Shown: positions 30,054 to 39,641 of the stretch, in pieces
How the letters are laid out: every line of letters starts with the position of its first letter
Numbering within the stretch: the stretch's first letter is position 1
Assembly: GCA_026419775.2 (NCBI GenBank)
Contig: JAOPGA020001060.1
Span: 1 to 49,385 of the forward strand
Direction: 5' to 3'
Length of the DNA stretch: 49,385 nt
Source: Acrasis kona
Taxonomy: Eukaryota > Heterolobosea > Eutetramitea > Acrasida > Acrasidae
The notes under the pieces: generated by a model
Seen by the model: the letters and a program-made list of their open reading frames with translations, nothing else
What the model was told of the DNA's origin: nothing
The model's database searches: none
Translations under genes and position numbers: made by a program

Positions 30054-31378
30054 ATGGAAAATATCAAGGTAGTTATTGTCGGAGGTGGACCTGCTGGTTT
30101 AGCCCAAGCTGCGATGCTTTGTAAGAACCAATACACTAATGTACATGTGTATGACTGCTTGAGTGATCCACTATCTGAGACGCACGTCCAACACAAGTTC
30201 AGTTACTCAATCTCTGTGTCTGTCAGAGGCTACAAAGCTCTTGAACATCTTGGGCTCCGAAATCCAACACATTATGGGATACCAAAACAAAACAGTTACT
30301 TTAGATTTGGATCTAATGATGTCATAATCAAAGACCCTTTTGCAACAACATTGGTGAGAAGGTACAATCTGGTGAAGAACATGACTGAAGACTTGAAAAG
30401 ATTATACGGGGCACACATCAACTTTCATTATGGAAAGAGACTTGATAGTGTAAGTTTTGAGACAAACACATTAACATTTGTAAACGATGAGCCGGTCAAA
30501 TACGATTTCCTCGTCGCTTCGGACGGTGCGAACTCCATAGTAAGAGCCACCATGCAGCGCGTCATGAGACCGTTTGGAGTCTCACAAAGACCAGCCCCGT
30601 TCGCCATCAAGAACATGACATTAAACTCAGAGTCCTGCAAAAGTTAGGTCTTGATACCCGTTGTGCATACTGGCGTTTTGCAAACATCAATGGAAGTGAC
30701 GATAATTTGGTTCTTCTGGGTAATGGCAAAGGAGGTATGGATGTGAATCTTAATTATGATTACAAAAACAAATCAACCGTGCAACAGCTATCTAATCCTG
30801 AAGCAACCCATCAATATTTAATCGAGGGGTTTGGAAAAGAGTTGGCTGATTCTCTTGAGCTACACCCAGAGTTCTTTACTTGTAGCTTGTTGTACCCGAT
30901 GTCTGTTACTTGTAGCGATTACACCTATTCCAATAATGTCATTCTAGTGGGAGATGCTGCTCATGCAATGTTACCTACTTTTGGGCAGGGATGTAACTCT
31001 GCTCTGGAGGATGCAGTCGTATTGGATGAGATAATGAGGGAGTGTCATGGAAACGTAAACAAAGCCGCGACTTTATGGACCGAGAGGAGACAACCTGATG
31101 GTGTAGCCATCACAGAGCTTAGTTCTGTTCTACCTCCAACCAACAATGTACAAAGACTTAAATTCTTTATGCCCTTAGTGATACCAAAACATTTGAACAG
31201 AATACTACCAAAACTATTTTCCACAAATGTGAATATTTTGGCGAGCTCCACGCACACTCCATACAGAGAGTTAGTTACCATCAAAAATAGGCACATTTTA
31301 TTAGCAAATGCTGTGCTATGTCTTGCTTTCATATTCATCTTGTTTGTTATACTCAAAATTGTTCATTTACTTGTGTAG
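30054..31378 (+). CDS. FAD-dependent monooxygenase, KMO-like, with a frame change
   Basis: Two frames make one enzyme: 30054-~30560 carries the FAD Rossmann motif (VVIVGGGPAGLAQAAMLC), FSYSISVSVRGYKALEHLGL and the DG motif LVASDGANSIVRATM; from ~30620 to 31378 the other frame carries LGLDTRCAYWRF, GDAAHAMLPTFGQGCNSALE and a C-terminal membrane helix (NAVLCLAFIFILFVILKIVH). The GD motif and tail anchor recall kynurenine 3-monooxygenase, but the substrate region is not close enough to name it. The switch between about 30560 and 30640 has no normal GTAAGT donor. A 59-nt intron with donor GTTTGG would fit the phase, otherwise it is an indel in the gene or the assembly. Only reads or cDNA will decide. 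Confidence 0.7.
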
Positions 31379-31435
31379 TAAGGGTATGGGACATCATTTC
31401 AATAAATCTTACCTTCCACTGAAATACTTAAAAAG

Positions 31436-31518
31436 TACCGAACGTGGGTCTCGAACCCACGACCTCGAGATTAGAAGTCTCGCGCTCTTCCATTCAGATT
31501 AAACTGAGCTAGCCCGGC
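31436..31518 (-). tRNA. tRNA-Arg(TCT) with enlarged D-loop
   Basis: Minus strand: acceptor GCCGGGC pairs with GTTCGGT (three G-U), anticodon stem CGAGA/TCTCG around CTTCTAA (anticodon TCT), T-arm GTGGG/CCCAC with TTCGAGA, and TTTTT just downstream as Pol III terminator. The D-stem GCTC/GAGC encloses 18 nt (31488-31505) instead of the usual 7-11. Taking out ten bases (TTAATCTGAA) would leave an ordinary AGTTGGAA loop. No anticodon intron. Complete arms and terminator argue for a working gene. Confidence 0.85.
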
Positions 31519-31776
31519 TTATAAGGCATCTCTGTATAAGCATACTCATTGTCATACTAATATCTTTAGAAATATCCGGAAGATGTTGTTTGCTTTCTCT
31601 TTGAAACATAATAACCTAATATTCTAAAAATTTATCAACGTTGTAAATTTTTTCGATAAAAATTCTTAGTTATTATTACAAATACTATTTTTATCTTCTT
31701 GTTTTTGCTCGAATAACCAGCCTATAAAAATCAAGTACACAAGGATGAATTCTAAAATTTATAACAAAAACACAAC

Positions 31777-32868
31777 ATGTCTGAAGTATCGGATCTCATT
31801 TCAAACTTGACCCGCGAAGAGAAGTTAGTAGCCCTAGAAGAATTAAAAAATAACTTGTCCAAGGAGGATGACGCTGCTAAAGAGCAAACAAAAAAAAGGC
31901 CATCAGAAAGCCAGCACGATGAACAAGAAAAAAAGAAAACGAAACTAAGCGACGAACTAACTGATGAAATAACAAAGACCTCTAACGAAAGAATTTTGGA
32001 GATGGGACACATCTATTTCTTCTACCGCCCCAAAGTTGGAGTTGATAAAGTACAAGGTGTTCAAGATGTCCAAAGATTCTTTTTCATTCTGAAGCCCATC
32101 TCTGCTAATGATGCAGAAGCCAAGAAGAACAGATTGGTTGTGGTAGGAAAAAAGATGATGCCTTACATCAATCAACATCAAAACAAATCAAACGCCTTCT
32201 GGTCCTGCATTGACATTGCCTCAAACAACCTTGAAGATCTAACGAAGGAGCTAACAAGCAAAACATACGACACCATCACCAAGGGTCAACGCACAGTAGA
32301 AGAAGTACGCATTGTAGGAGAGGGACACTATTCATTCGTCAGAAACAAGGACAATAGCACATCACTCGCATACGTTTTAGAGATGCCACAAGAAGTTACG
32401 CCAGTTCAAAAGGCCTTCAACATTGAAAAGGAAGCATCATACACCATCTCCGTCAAGAATCCAGGTAACCCTCCCCAACAACAAGAACCAATCAAAGAAG
32501 AAGATCACAGCGCCACATTCATTACAGGTCAACGCTCTTCACCAAATCAAAACAATCAGCCCAGCAGCGGAAGACATGTATCATTACCGGATCATTTAAA
32601 AGAGTTATTCAAAGCTAATGGATCAGAAAGAACTTTTATCGCATTAAACCCAATCGATTTTCTAGAGTATGAAGGATTAGAAATGCTTTTGATCGGAACG
32701 AGTGCAGATCTAGTACAAGAACTTGGTGAGGCTGGAAAGATTGTGGAAGAAGAGGCTGAGCAAGAAGCAAAGGAAGGTGTGTTTGACTCTGCAGAATCAT
32801 TATTCAAAGAATTGAAAATGAGAGGTAAGGACCACCCAATTGCACCACTATCTGGAAAATGGGAATAA
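31777..32868 (+). CDS. Conserved hypothetical protein with GHIYFFYRPKV motif
   Basis: Single exon, 363 residues. The N-terminal ~70 residues are charged and helical (NLTREEKLVALEELKNNL, KRPSESQHDEQEKKKTK). From ~75: EMGHIYFFYRPKVGVDKVQG, VQRFFFILKPISANDAEAKK, FWSCIDIASN, TYDTITKGQRTVEEVRIVGE and SLAYVLEMPQEVTPVQKAFN, a well-knit globular domain. I recall the GHIYFFYRPKV signature from uncharacterised fungal and protist proteins, but I know no function. The C-terminal ~110 residues contain a polar linker, then LPDHLKELFKANGSERTFIA and an acidic helix. No signal peptide or TM. Confidence 0.75.
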   Translation: MSEVSDLISNLTREEKLVALEELKNNLSKEDDAAKEQTKKRPSESQHDEQEKKKTKLSDELTDEITKTSNERILEMGHIYFFYRPKVGVDKVQGVQDVQRFFFILKPISANDAEAKKNRLVVVGKKMMPYINQHQNKSNAFWSCIDIASNNLEDLTKELTSKTYDTITKGQRTVEEVRIVGEGHYSFVRNKDNSTSLAYVLEMPQEVTPVQKAFNIEKEASYTISVKNPGNPPQQQEPIKEEDHSATFITGQRSSPNQNNQPSSGRHVSLPDHLKELFKANGSERTFIALNPIDFLEYEGLEMLLIGTSADLVQELGEAGKIVEEEAEQEAKEGVFDSAESLFKELKMRGKDHPIAPLSGKWE

Positions 32869-33050
32869 AAGTTGACTTGTATTTGATGTGTTGCTTTGTT
32901 ATTGTCTCACATGAATGTCCTTTACTCACGATCAAATTGACCAATATGATTCACAATGGCAGTGGTATTCTTTAGTCTGATTTCAAGTAGACGACCCAAA
33001 TTACTCTGATCCAAGTGTGGATGTTCTCAATGGATTTGTGAGGTCGATTG

Positions 33051-34660
33051 ATGTTTTCTTTTTATTGTAATGGAATGCATGGAAACGTGGACGTTGTGGT
33101 AATCTGCTTTGATGACTATGCGGGCGCAAGGATTGGACAAAAAAGAACAAACACTCGGGTAGCTGAGATCTTTGACAAATATGCGAAGAAACTACAAGAA
33201 CGAAGCCATTTAGGTTCGGTGACGAGGGGATGGTATCTAATAACAATGCAGTTTATAAATCAATGTACTCTTGGGGTAGGAACTCCTGTAATGAAATTAC
33301 GACATCGAAACACAAGAGCAAAAGTATTGATGAAGTATGTTCAATCTTGATAGATCGTGAAATTGTTAGCGTACAATCAGGATGCAAGCATACTTTAATG
33401 TTAACGGGTACCTATTTATTCGGTTCGCAATTATAACTTTCATGACAAGCATCTGGCAAAGTATATACGTGTGGTGCCAACACTTATGGTTTGTGATTAC
33501 AGAGCTAAAATTTTATAAATGTAAACAGGGGAGCTTGGTGTTCAGTTCTGCCATAAATTAAAGGGTCCTCTTTGTGTTACTTCTCTTTTAGGGAGGAGAA
33601 TTGTTCAGATATCAGCCAAAGGGTGTTGCCATAATCTTGCAATGACTGATGATGGCTCTGTGTACTCTTGGGGCAGTGATTGGTAAAACACATACATGTC
33701 TAAAGTGTTGACATTGTAGTTTTGGGCAACTAGGACATGGCGACATCATCATGAGTACTTCCGCTCCAACAGAAATAAACTCCCTTCGATCTAAAAACAT
33801 TATAAGCGTGCACGCAGGTGGAGGTGCGGATGTTGGATATAGTTTTGCGGTAACAAAAAACCGTCGTCTTTATTCTTGGTAATTTTGTTACTTGTGGCAT
33901 AAAATTCTTCTTACAATGCAGGGGGTGTAATAAGACTGGACAGCTGGCATTAACGAAGCAAGGACAGCCTCAACCTTATCCTAAACTTGTTCATTCCATT
34001 GATAACGTTCATCAAATATCTCTTGGTAGCTTCCACGTATTATGCCTTACCAGTAGAGGAGTATTGATATGGTAAAACTAAATTTAATGACAATCTCACA
34101 AATACAAGGGGAAAGCACCACTCAGGTCCCAATTTTGCGCCTATTTTATTAAAATGCTTTACTTTTCCAGAGGTCATTAAAGTCGAGGCGGGTCACAATT
34201 GTAGTTTCATAGTAACTAAAAATGAAGTTTTTTCATGGGGCAACAACACCAATGGTCAATTAGGTTTGGGTCACACCTATAATGTTGATGAACCTACTTC
34301 AATAAAAGAATTAGAGGATAGAAGAGTGAAGAGTATAGTGGCGGGAAGCACCAACATTACGTGCTTATTATATAGTGGTGATGTGTTGACTTGGGGATAT
34401 AACGGTTTTGAAAATCGTCTCGGTCATGATGAGCTAACCGAGGCTGAATATATTCCAAGAGAGGTACGCCGATTGAAAGACCAAAATGTGTCCGAAATTA
34501 TGGGTGGGAGCGCCCACCAATTTGCATTAGTAAATAAACGGTGAGTTGTATTCAAATGTTTTGTGCATGTATTTTACAATGAAAAATGTCCAATAGGGCA
34601 AATTTTATTTCTATTGTGAAATCTTTTGTGAAAAAAGTCGAAAGCCACAAATACATATAA
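33051..34660 (+). CDS. Second RCC1-like propeller gene, eight exons
   Basis: Exons: 33051-33158 and 33206-33407 (this first join, 47-nt intron, is tentative), 33450-33488, 33529-33682, 33720-33878, 33922-34071, 34109-34540, 34597-34660; total 435 residues, almost the length of the first RCC1 gene. Introns are 47, 42, 40, 37, 43, 37 and 56 nt. Blade strands: KSMYSWGRN, GKVYTCGANTYGELG, GSVYSWGSD, FGQLGHGD, RRLYSWGCNKTGQL, GVLIWGKHHSGP, NEVFSWGNNTNGQLGLGH, GDVLTWGYNGFENRLGHDE. The C terminus (ANFISIVKSFVKKVESHKYI) resembles a helix after the propeller. Its exon edges differ from the first gene: three introns split the codon of the blade's W or a nearby residue, in phase 2. Function as for RCC1 proteins is undetermined. 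The true 5' end may lie further upstream (open stretch near 32990-33060). Confidence 0.78.
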
Positions 34661-34661
34661 C

Positions 34662-35315
34662 ATGGGTAGATTACACGGTGTTGGGTATGTTAACGAATGG
34701 TACATGCGATGTCACACAGCTATCAACACAACAACAATATACGATGGAGACAAACATTGGATATTTTGATTTGACGCTTGAATGTCGCATGTACACGATC
34801 ACACAAGTACTAACATGCTTTTAGAAAAGGTATCTCTCAAAGCGTCATCCCATTCAAGAGGACTCCCCCATCCTGGTTGAAGATTACCACTGAGGAAGTT
34901 GATGACAAAATCTGCAAGTTGGCACGTAAGGGTTTGAAGCCATCTCAAATCGGTACCATCCTACGTGATTCCCACGGAATTGGACGCGTTCAAAGCGTCA
35001 CTGGTAAGAAAGTTCTCCGTATCTTACGTGCAAACAGTATGTTAATTGACGACTTTAATGTCGGGGCTTGAATTAACAATACTCAATTTTATAGGTCTTG
35101 CCCCACAAATCCCAGAAGATTTGTACTCCTTGATCAAGAAGGCTGTCGGAATCAGAAAGCATTTGGAGAAGACAAGGAAAGATAAGGCTGCCAAGTACAG
35201 GCTCATTTTGACCGAATCCAAGATCCATCGTCTATCCAGATACTACAGACGTACCAAGGTTTTGGCACCCACCTGGAAATACGAGTCCGCCACCGCTGAG
35301 GCTCTTGTTGCTTAA
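34662..35315 (+). CDS. RPS13: 40S ribosomal protein S13 (uS15)
   Basis: Exons 34662-34684, 34825-35036, 35095-35315 give 151 residues, the same length as the human protein. The first exon codes MGRLHGVG, joined to [19 protein letters not shown]. Downstream motifs [59 protein letters not shown] and the end [13 protein letters not shown] are nearly identical to eukaryotic S13. It lies in the small subunit near helices 20-22. The 140-nt first intron is several times longer than neighbours, with donor GTATGT, branch site TACTAAC at 34808-34814, acceptor TTTTAG, and a 10-bp inverted repeat (see findings). The start codon is one base beyond the stop of the RCC1 gene, so its promoter must overlap that gene. 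Confidence 0.97.
34685..34824 (+). other. RPS13 first intron with perfect 10-bp inverted repeat
   Basis: GTACATGCGA at 34700-34709 and its exact reverse complement at 34785-34794 enclose a 75-nt loop. Folding would bring donor and branch point (TACTAAC, 34808-34814) closer together. I found no box C/D pair nor H/ACA box, so it is not an evident snoRNA host intron. Confidence 0.7.
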
Positions 35316-35329
35316 ATTAAAAAAACAAT

Positions 35330-36317
35330 TTATAAATGTTTTGAATGTTTATTGCATAACAATGGAATTAGAATGTTCTCCAATCTGTCGTGTTGTTTTG
35401 TTATTGTCAAGTTTAATAATTCTCCATTTTCACCCTTTTCATAAAGCTTTACTTGTGTTTCATAGTTGTGAAGCAGATTGGACACCACTACATCACAATT
35501 GTATGTGTGAAGAGACTGAGAAGCCTTCTTTTCTATAATGTGTTCATCGGACTCTAATTTAAATGAGATTAGGAATGCTTTGGGGCACCAGATTGATTTG
35601 ATTAGGCCAAGAAGTTTTGGGGTTTGTTTCAATGTGATGGTCATGCCTCCATCTAAGTCGCGCGACTGAATCTTGTGCTCGCTCATCTCTTCAAGTGGCA
35701 CATAAAAGTCGGAAACAGCTGCGGCAGAATACACGACTGCTTTTGAATCAAGAATGTTCAAAGAGGAACAGCAGAGTTCTAAAAGTAACACATACTGGAA
35801 TAGAGTCACATATTTGATTTGAAGCAGCCTGTTTTGAGAATTCACATCAGAGAACAATGTAATGTACTCTTTCATGAGTTCTACCTTTCCCTTTGATTCA
35901 TTAACGAGTATGTTCTGCTCGCTCAGAATGTAGTCGTTATTGGAGATGCTAAGATCACAGTGTTGCTTGAAGGGCATAGTAGCAGTACTATGGTGGAGGT
36001 AGATAACAGCATAACCATTCTTTAGGAACTCTACTTTTGTAAGTACATTTAAATTAGAAACAAACCTTCACAAGAATTTGCTCCTCTAGTACCCCTACTA
36101 AAGTTTGCAATAAATCTAACCGTATTTTTTTCTAATGGCACGTTCATACTACCAGACTACAGATTATACAATTGTGGTTAAAGAGCCATACTGTGACAAG
36201 AACAGTCGGTACATTATTTAGTTGTTGATGCTGAACAAATTGATCGATTTTCAATTTTTCTTTTTCAAGACTAACAGTCGGTCGGAGCTGATCTAAAAAG
36301 TCTTTTGCTTGTGGCAT
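35330..36317 (-). CDS. PPCS: Phosphopantothenate-cysteine ligase (PPCS)
   Basis: Exons 36192-36317, 36066-36156, 35330-36033, introns 35 and 32 nt; 306 residues (human 311). The splices rebuild the family core: [58 protein letters not shown], then [20 protein letters not shown] (cysteine-side AAAVSDF), [25 protein letters not shown] and [11 protein letters not shown]. It joins cysteine to 4'-phosphopantothenate, step two of coenzyme A synthesis; the eukaryotic enzyme is stand-alone, as here. Without splicing the long frame lacks the nucleotide-binding first third. SGS replaces the common SGGT. The stop is 14 bp from the convergent RPS13 stop. Confidence 0.9.
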
Positions 36318-36367
36318 TTTGTTTTTTATTCGGGTTGAGTATTTTACAAAAATAAAAGTAGTTACAA

Positions 36368-37321
36368 TCATTGAACAAGCACACTAACCCACACCCTTTG
36401 TCCAAATTTCTTGGCTGGTGCGGTGCCTTCGCACATTCTCCAATAACCAACATAACGACCGCTTTTTGATGGAGATCGCAGCGATACACTAATGTCGACT
36501 TCCTCTCCAGGATGTACTTCTTTATTTACAACGACACCATCAGGTCCATTCATTTGGTCATCTCCACCCCTCTGCTTTCCTATGAACAAAAGTCTGCATC
36601 CTGGATTCCACATTATATCACTATCATTTCTAAACCTCCATGTCTTTATAAAGTTTGTGTTTGGTTGAAGTACTGTATGATCCGGTATTGTTATATGTGC
36701 TACAAATCTTGCCATTAACTTTCTTGATGGTTGATTGTTATTTGTTTGTTGAACTGGTTGCGGCGGTAGAGGTTTGAACACTGGCTCTGTGGGTGTCGTA
36801 ACGACGGCTGGGGAGTCAACTGTGGGTGTTGTCTTTTTGTTCTTTTTTATTTGCTGCTTTTGCATTTTTTGTTGTTGTTTGCTATAATTCTTCAATTCCT
36901 TTTGCATAAGCTTGCTTCGAAATTTTTGAACCTTAAAGTCGATGTCTCTAATGATGCATGAGGGAAGAATGTCGGTGAAGGGTACTTCGCTATTATAAAC
37001 TATATCGCTGTCCTCGTCGCTTTCTTCCTCATCCAAATCCTTGTCATCCTGAACCAGGTACAAACGAAGAGTATCGCTGTTTGATCGAAAGAGTAGTTCA
37101 ACAGCATACGAGAATTCATCATCTGTTGATATTGTTATAAAATCGTCATCCTTGTCTTTATATTGGACAGTGAATGTCCCATAGGACTTGGAGAATATTT
37201 CTTGGATTGTTTTGTACAGTGTGGTGAAAGCGAACGATGTAGACTTGTACTTAAATCTTCTTATCTGATTCATCCCCGATAATGAGGCTTTCACCTCGAC
37301 AACAGCTGTCTCTTCTTCCAT
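36368..37321 (-). CDS. PB1 + NBR1-type FW domain protein
   Basis: 317 residues from MEEETAVVEVK (a further in-frame Met lies 18 bp upstream at 37339). N-terminal PB1 domain: IRRFKYKSTSFAFTTLYKTI, then the acidic OPCA-like core YKDKDDDFITISTDDEFSYA and LRLYLVQDD. A basic, glutamine-rich coiled segment (KELKNYSKQQQKMQKQQIKK) leads to the C-terminal FW (four-tryptophan) domain of NBR1: ARFVAHITIPDHTVLQPNTN, FIKTWRFRNDSDIMWNPGCR, PGEEVDISVSLRSPSKSGRY and VGYWRMCEG. NBR1 is a selective-autophagy receptor. This protein lacks its ZZ zinc finger, UBA and an evident LIR motif, so it may be a shortened NBR1 paralogue or adaptor. It stops about 50 bp upstream of the PPCS start on the same strand. Confidence 0.88.
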   Translation of the reverse strand: MEEETAVVEVKASLSGMNQIRRFKYKSTSFAFTTLYKTIQEIFSKSYGTFTVQYKDKDDDFITISTDDEFSYAVELLFRSNSDTLRLYLVQDDKDLDEEESDEDSDIVYNSEVPFTDILPSCIIRDIDFKVQKFRSKLMQKELKNYSKQQQKMQKQQIKKNKKTTPTVDSPAVVTTPTEPVFKPLPPQPVQQTNNNQPSRKLMARFVAHITIPDHTVLQPNTNFIKTWRFRNDSDIMWNPGCRLLFIGKQRGGDDQMNGPDGVVVNKEVHPGEEVDISVSLRSPSKSGRYVGYWRMCEGTAPAKKFGQRVWVSVLVQ

Positions 37322-37842
37322 ATTACAAAGGATTAACATGAAAATAGAATTTCAGTTTTCATTCGAAATGGAATGTTCTTTGATGATTAGCTCAAATGCG
37401 AAAGTTGGAGACTATGCGCATTTTTAAGCCTTAGTGATGGGAAGAATACTATTCAAAAAAAATCAAACCTTATTGAAAGGACAAGGAGGAGAATATACAT
37501 TGCAATAAATAGAACCACATCAAGGCTACCAAGATATTCAACGATATGGATTCGTCGCGACACGCCACTGTGTTACTACAAATTCATTAAAACTTTTTTG
37601 AGTGTAAGACGTTTATGTTCTCTAGATTTAATAAGATTTTGTTTTGTGAGTTTAAAGATGTCTCTAATGGCTAGTTATGTGAAAGTCTTCGTACGAATAT
37701 GTTAACCTTCAACAACATTTCTTTTTCTATGCAGACTAAATTGCAAAATGTAAACTCAATTAATGATGGGGGACTCTATAGTTTAAAAAAGAAAAAAATA
37801 ATATTCAATCGTACTTCATTCCAATTCTTTGTAATTAGATAG
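37322..37842. other. Divergent intergenic region, nothing recognised
   Basis: About 500 bp between the divergent NBR1-like and Rpp38-like genes; it should contain both promoters. No ORF, tRNA or repeat of note. Confidence 0.5.
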
Positions 37843-38429
37843 ATGGTTGACCAAACAACAGAACGAACGAACAAACAACAAAACCAGCAAAAGAAGCCTA
37901 AACAAAGAGTAAAAAAACTCAAGATAACCCTAGAAAGTCCCTTTGTAAATATTTGGAAAGTGTTGAATTTAACAGATGATATCACGTCTCAATTACATAG
38001 GTAAATTTGCCAATAAACATGACTATTCACGATAGATTATTGGATATTGCAAAGTCCCAGCAAAATGTTTGTTATATAGGAGTTAATGAAGTCACATCTA
38101 TCTTAAACAGGGTTGGGGGTGGCGCTACACTGGTTTTAATATTTGATAACTCTCATACCAAATATCCTCCAGTACTAACTGAGCATATAAAGAGCATGTG
38201 CCTTTTAAACAACATTCCCCTCGGTATTTTCAACCAACAATTGTCTGGTGCTTCTCAAGATGTGTGCATAGCGTTTACACACTCACCAATTTTAACCTCT
38301 CAATTAGATGAGTTTAAATTATTGTTACCATCACATGGCGAACTTTCACATCAAGATTCGACAGTATACAAATCGCTAGTTCTTGGTCAGAGCAAACCTG
38401 TGGTATATAAAAGAGTTATTAAAAAATGA
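37843..38429 (+). CDS. Rpp38/L7Ae-type RNase P/MRP protein subunit
   Basis: Exons 37843-38000 and 38036-38429 around a 35-nt intron; 183 residues. The N-terminal ~45 residues are basic and Gln/Lys-rich (NKQQNQQKKPKQRVKKLK). The L7Ae fold follows: RLLDIAKSQQNVCYIGVNEV, TSILNRVGGGATLVLIFDNS, PPVLTEHIKSMCLLNNIPLG. GVNEVT and the HI..LC..N.IPL pattern are the RNA-binding core shared by Rpp38, Pop3 and L7Ae; the length, N-terminal tail and the C-terminal half favour Rpp38, which binds K-turns in RNase P and MRP RNA. L7Ae-type relatives such as NHP2 or SBP2 are less likely. Role in tRNA 5'-end and rRNA processing is inferred. Confidence 0.75.
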
Positions 38430-38704
38430 TTTTATAACCTCACATCATTTGTTCAAAATTACTCGCAACGTACTTTCTTACAATTGAATAGATGTGCAAC
38501 GATGTTTTAGTCTCATATGATACAGAAGCCTACGCATGCTCATTGTTTTTGTTATCGCCTGAGGCAAGAAATAGGATATTAGTCCTAAATGGTTGTAAAT
38601 GTGATTGCCAGTTATATCAGTTGTTACTATTAATAGGATTTGCATTAATTATAAAGCTATGGATCTGAATATGCTCGCGGTAGGAAATCAACAAACACAA
38701 CATC
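38430..38704. other. Intergenic, nothing recognised
   Basis: Spacer of 275 bp between two same-strand genes. No gene, tRNA or repeat seen. Confidence 0.5.
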
Positions 38705-39610
38705 ATGACCTCAAGAGACGATAAGTACGAAGTTGCCGTGGATATTGGAGGCACTAGCATCAAGATAGGGTACAGAACTGTCGATGGTCCAAAGCCAAGA
38801 AAGTTTGATACAATCAGAGAAGATAGCGAGGACATGTTCAAACAACCAGAGGAGATGCCTAAAAAGATGCTTGATAAGCTCGAAGAGGAGGCACATGTCA
38901 ACAGAAGTCAAATTTCTACCTTGAGTTTCAGCATCACTGGTGATGTGAATAGTGATAAAGGAATTGTAATATCTTCCGACCGCTTAGCAGAGTTCTCTGA
39001 TACATCAGACAAGTACAACAACTATGAATGGGTAAAGAGATTCGAAAAGGAGCTTAACAACCCAAACACCGACCTGAGAATCATGCACGATGGATACTGC
39101 CACTCCTATGCCGCGGCTTTCATGAGCCAAAAGACGCCGCTAATGGTAATTGCGTTGGGCACCATGCCAAATGTTAGTGTATTTGACATTGCCAAGGACG
39201 GAAAGAATGAGAAGATTAAACTGTACTGTTGTGAGAGTTTCACCAAGATCAAAATGTATGCAGAAGGTGGGAAGTGTGTTGAAGTTTGCGAGTTGCTCTC
39301 CAAAGAGACAATACATAACCTAAAAGAAAAGTTGAACGACGATAAAAAGTTCTACAAAACACTTTCCATTCGCATCAATGCTGCAATCAAGGAGTGGCTA
39401 ATAGCTTATGCCAAACAATTTGATGGGCAGCAACCTCATACTGTTGTATTCTCAGGAGGCAACGTTCAATTCTTGGACCGTGACATTCTTCAGACTGATA
39501 TTGCAACCCCAATAGATTTGATGTTGGAAGAAGAGCAGTTAGAAAACTTGTTCCTTGCTTGTATTGATTTTAGTAAGAAACATGGTATCTGCGATCTACA
39601 CAAATGCTAA
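38705..39610 (+). CDS. ROK-like sugar kinase family protein
   Basis: Single exon, 301 residues. N-terminal phosphate-1 motif EVAVDIGGTSIKIGYR (ASKHA fold), then SFSITGDVNSDKGIVISSDR where ROK kinases have a G.P..V motif, MHDGYCHSYAAAFMS (phosphate-2/catalytic region, Asp present) and VVFSGGNVQF (adenosine motif). The standard ROK zinc-binding GC.E.....A motif is not visible, so it is a divergent member. Polyphosphate- or ATP-dependent glucokinase is one option; the substrate cannot be named. No targeting signal. Confidence 0.7.
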   Translation: MTSRDDKYEVAVDIGGTSIKIGYRTVDGPKPRKFDTIREDSEDMFKQPEEMPKKMLDKLEEEAHVNRSQISTLSFSITGDVNSDKGIVISSDRLAEFSDTSDKYNNYEWVKRFEKELNNPNTDLRIMHDGYCHSYAAAFMSQKTPLMVIALGTMPNVSVFDIAKDGKNEKIKLYCCESFTKIKMYAEGGKCVEVCELLSKETIHNLKEKLNDDKKFYKTLSIRINAAIKEWLIAYAKQFDGQQPHTVVFSGGNVQFLDRDILQTDIATPIDLMLEEEQLENLFLACIDFSKKHGICDLHKC

Positions 39611-39641
39611 AACATGTAAAGGATATATAAAGTATTTATTT

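Noticed and set aside
31777-32868. PARP/WGR or NADAR-type protein
   Set aside because: First impression from the FFYRPKV region; order and residues do not fit those folds.
34685-34824. snoRNA hosted in the RPS13 intron
   Set aside because: No box C/D pair and no H/ACA box; only an inverted repeat was found.
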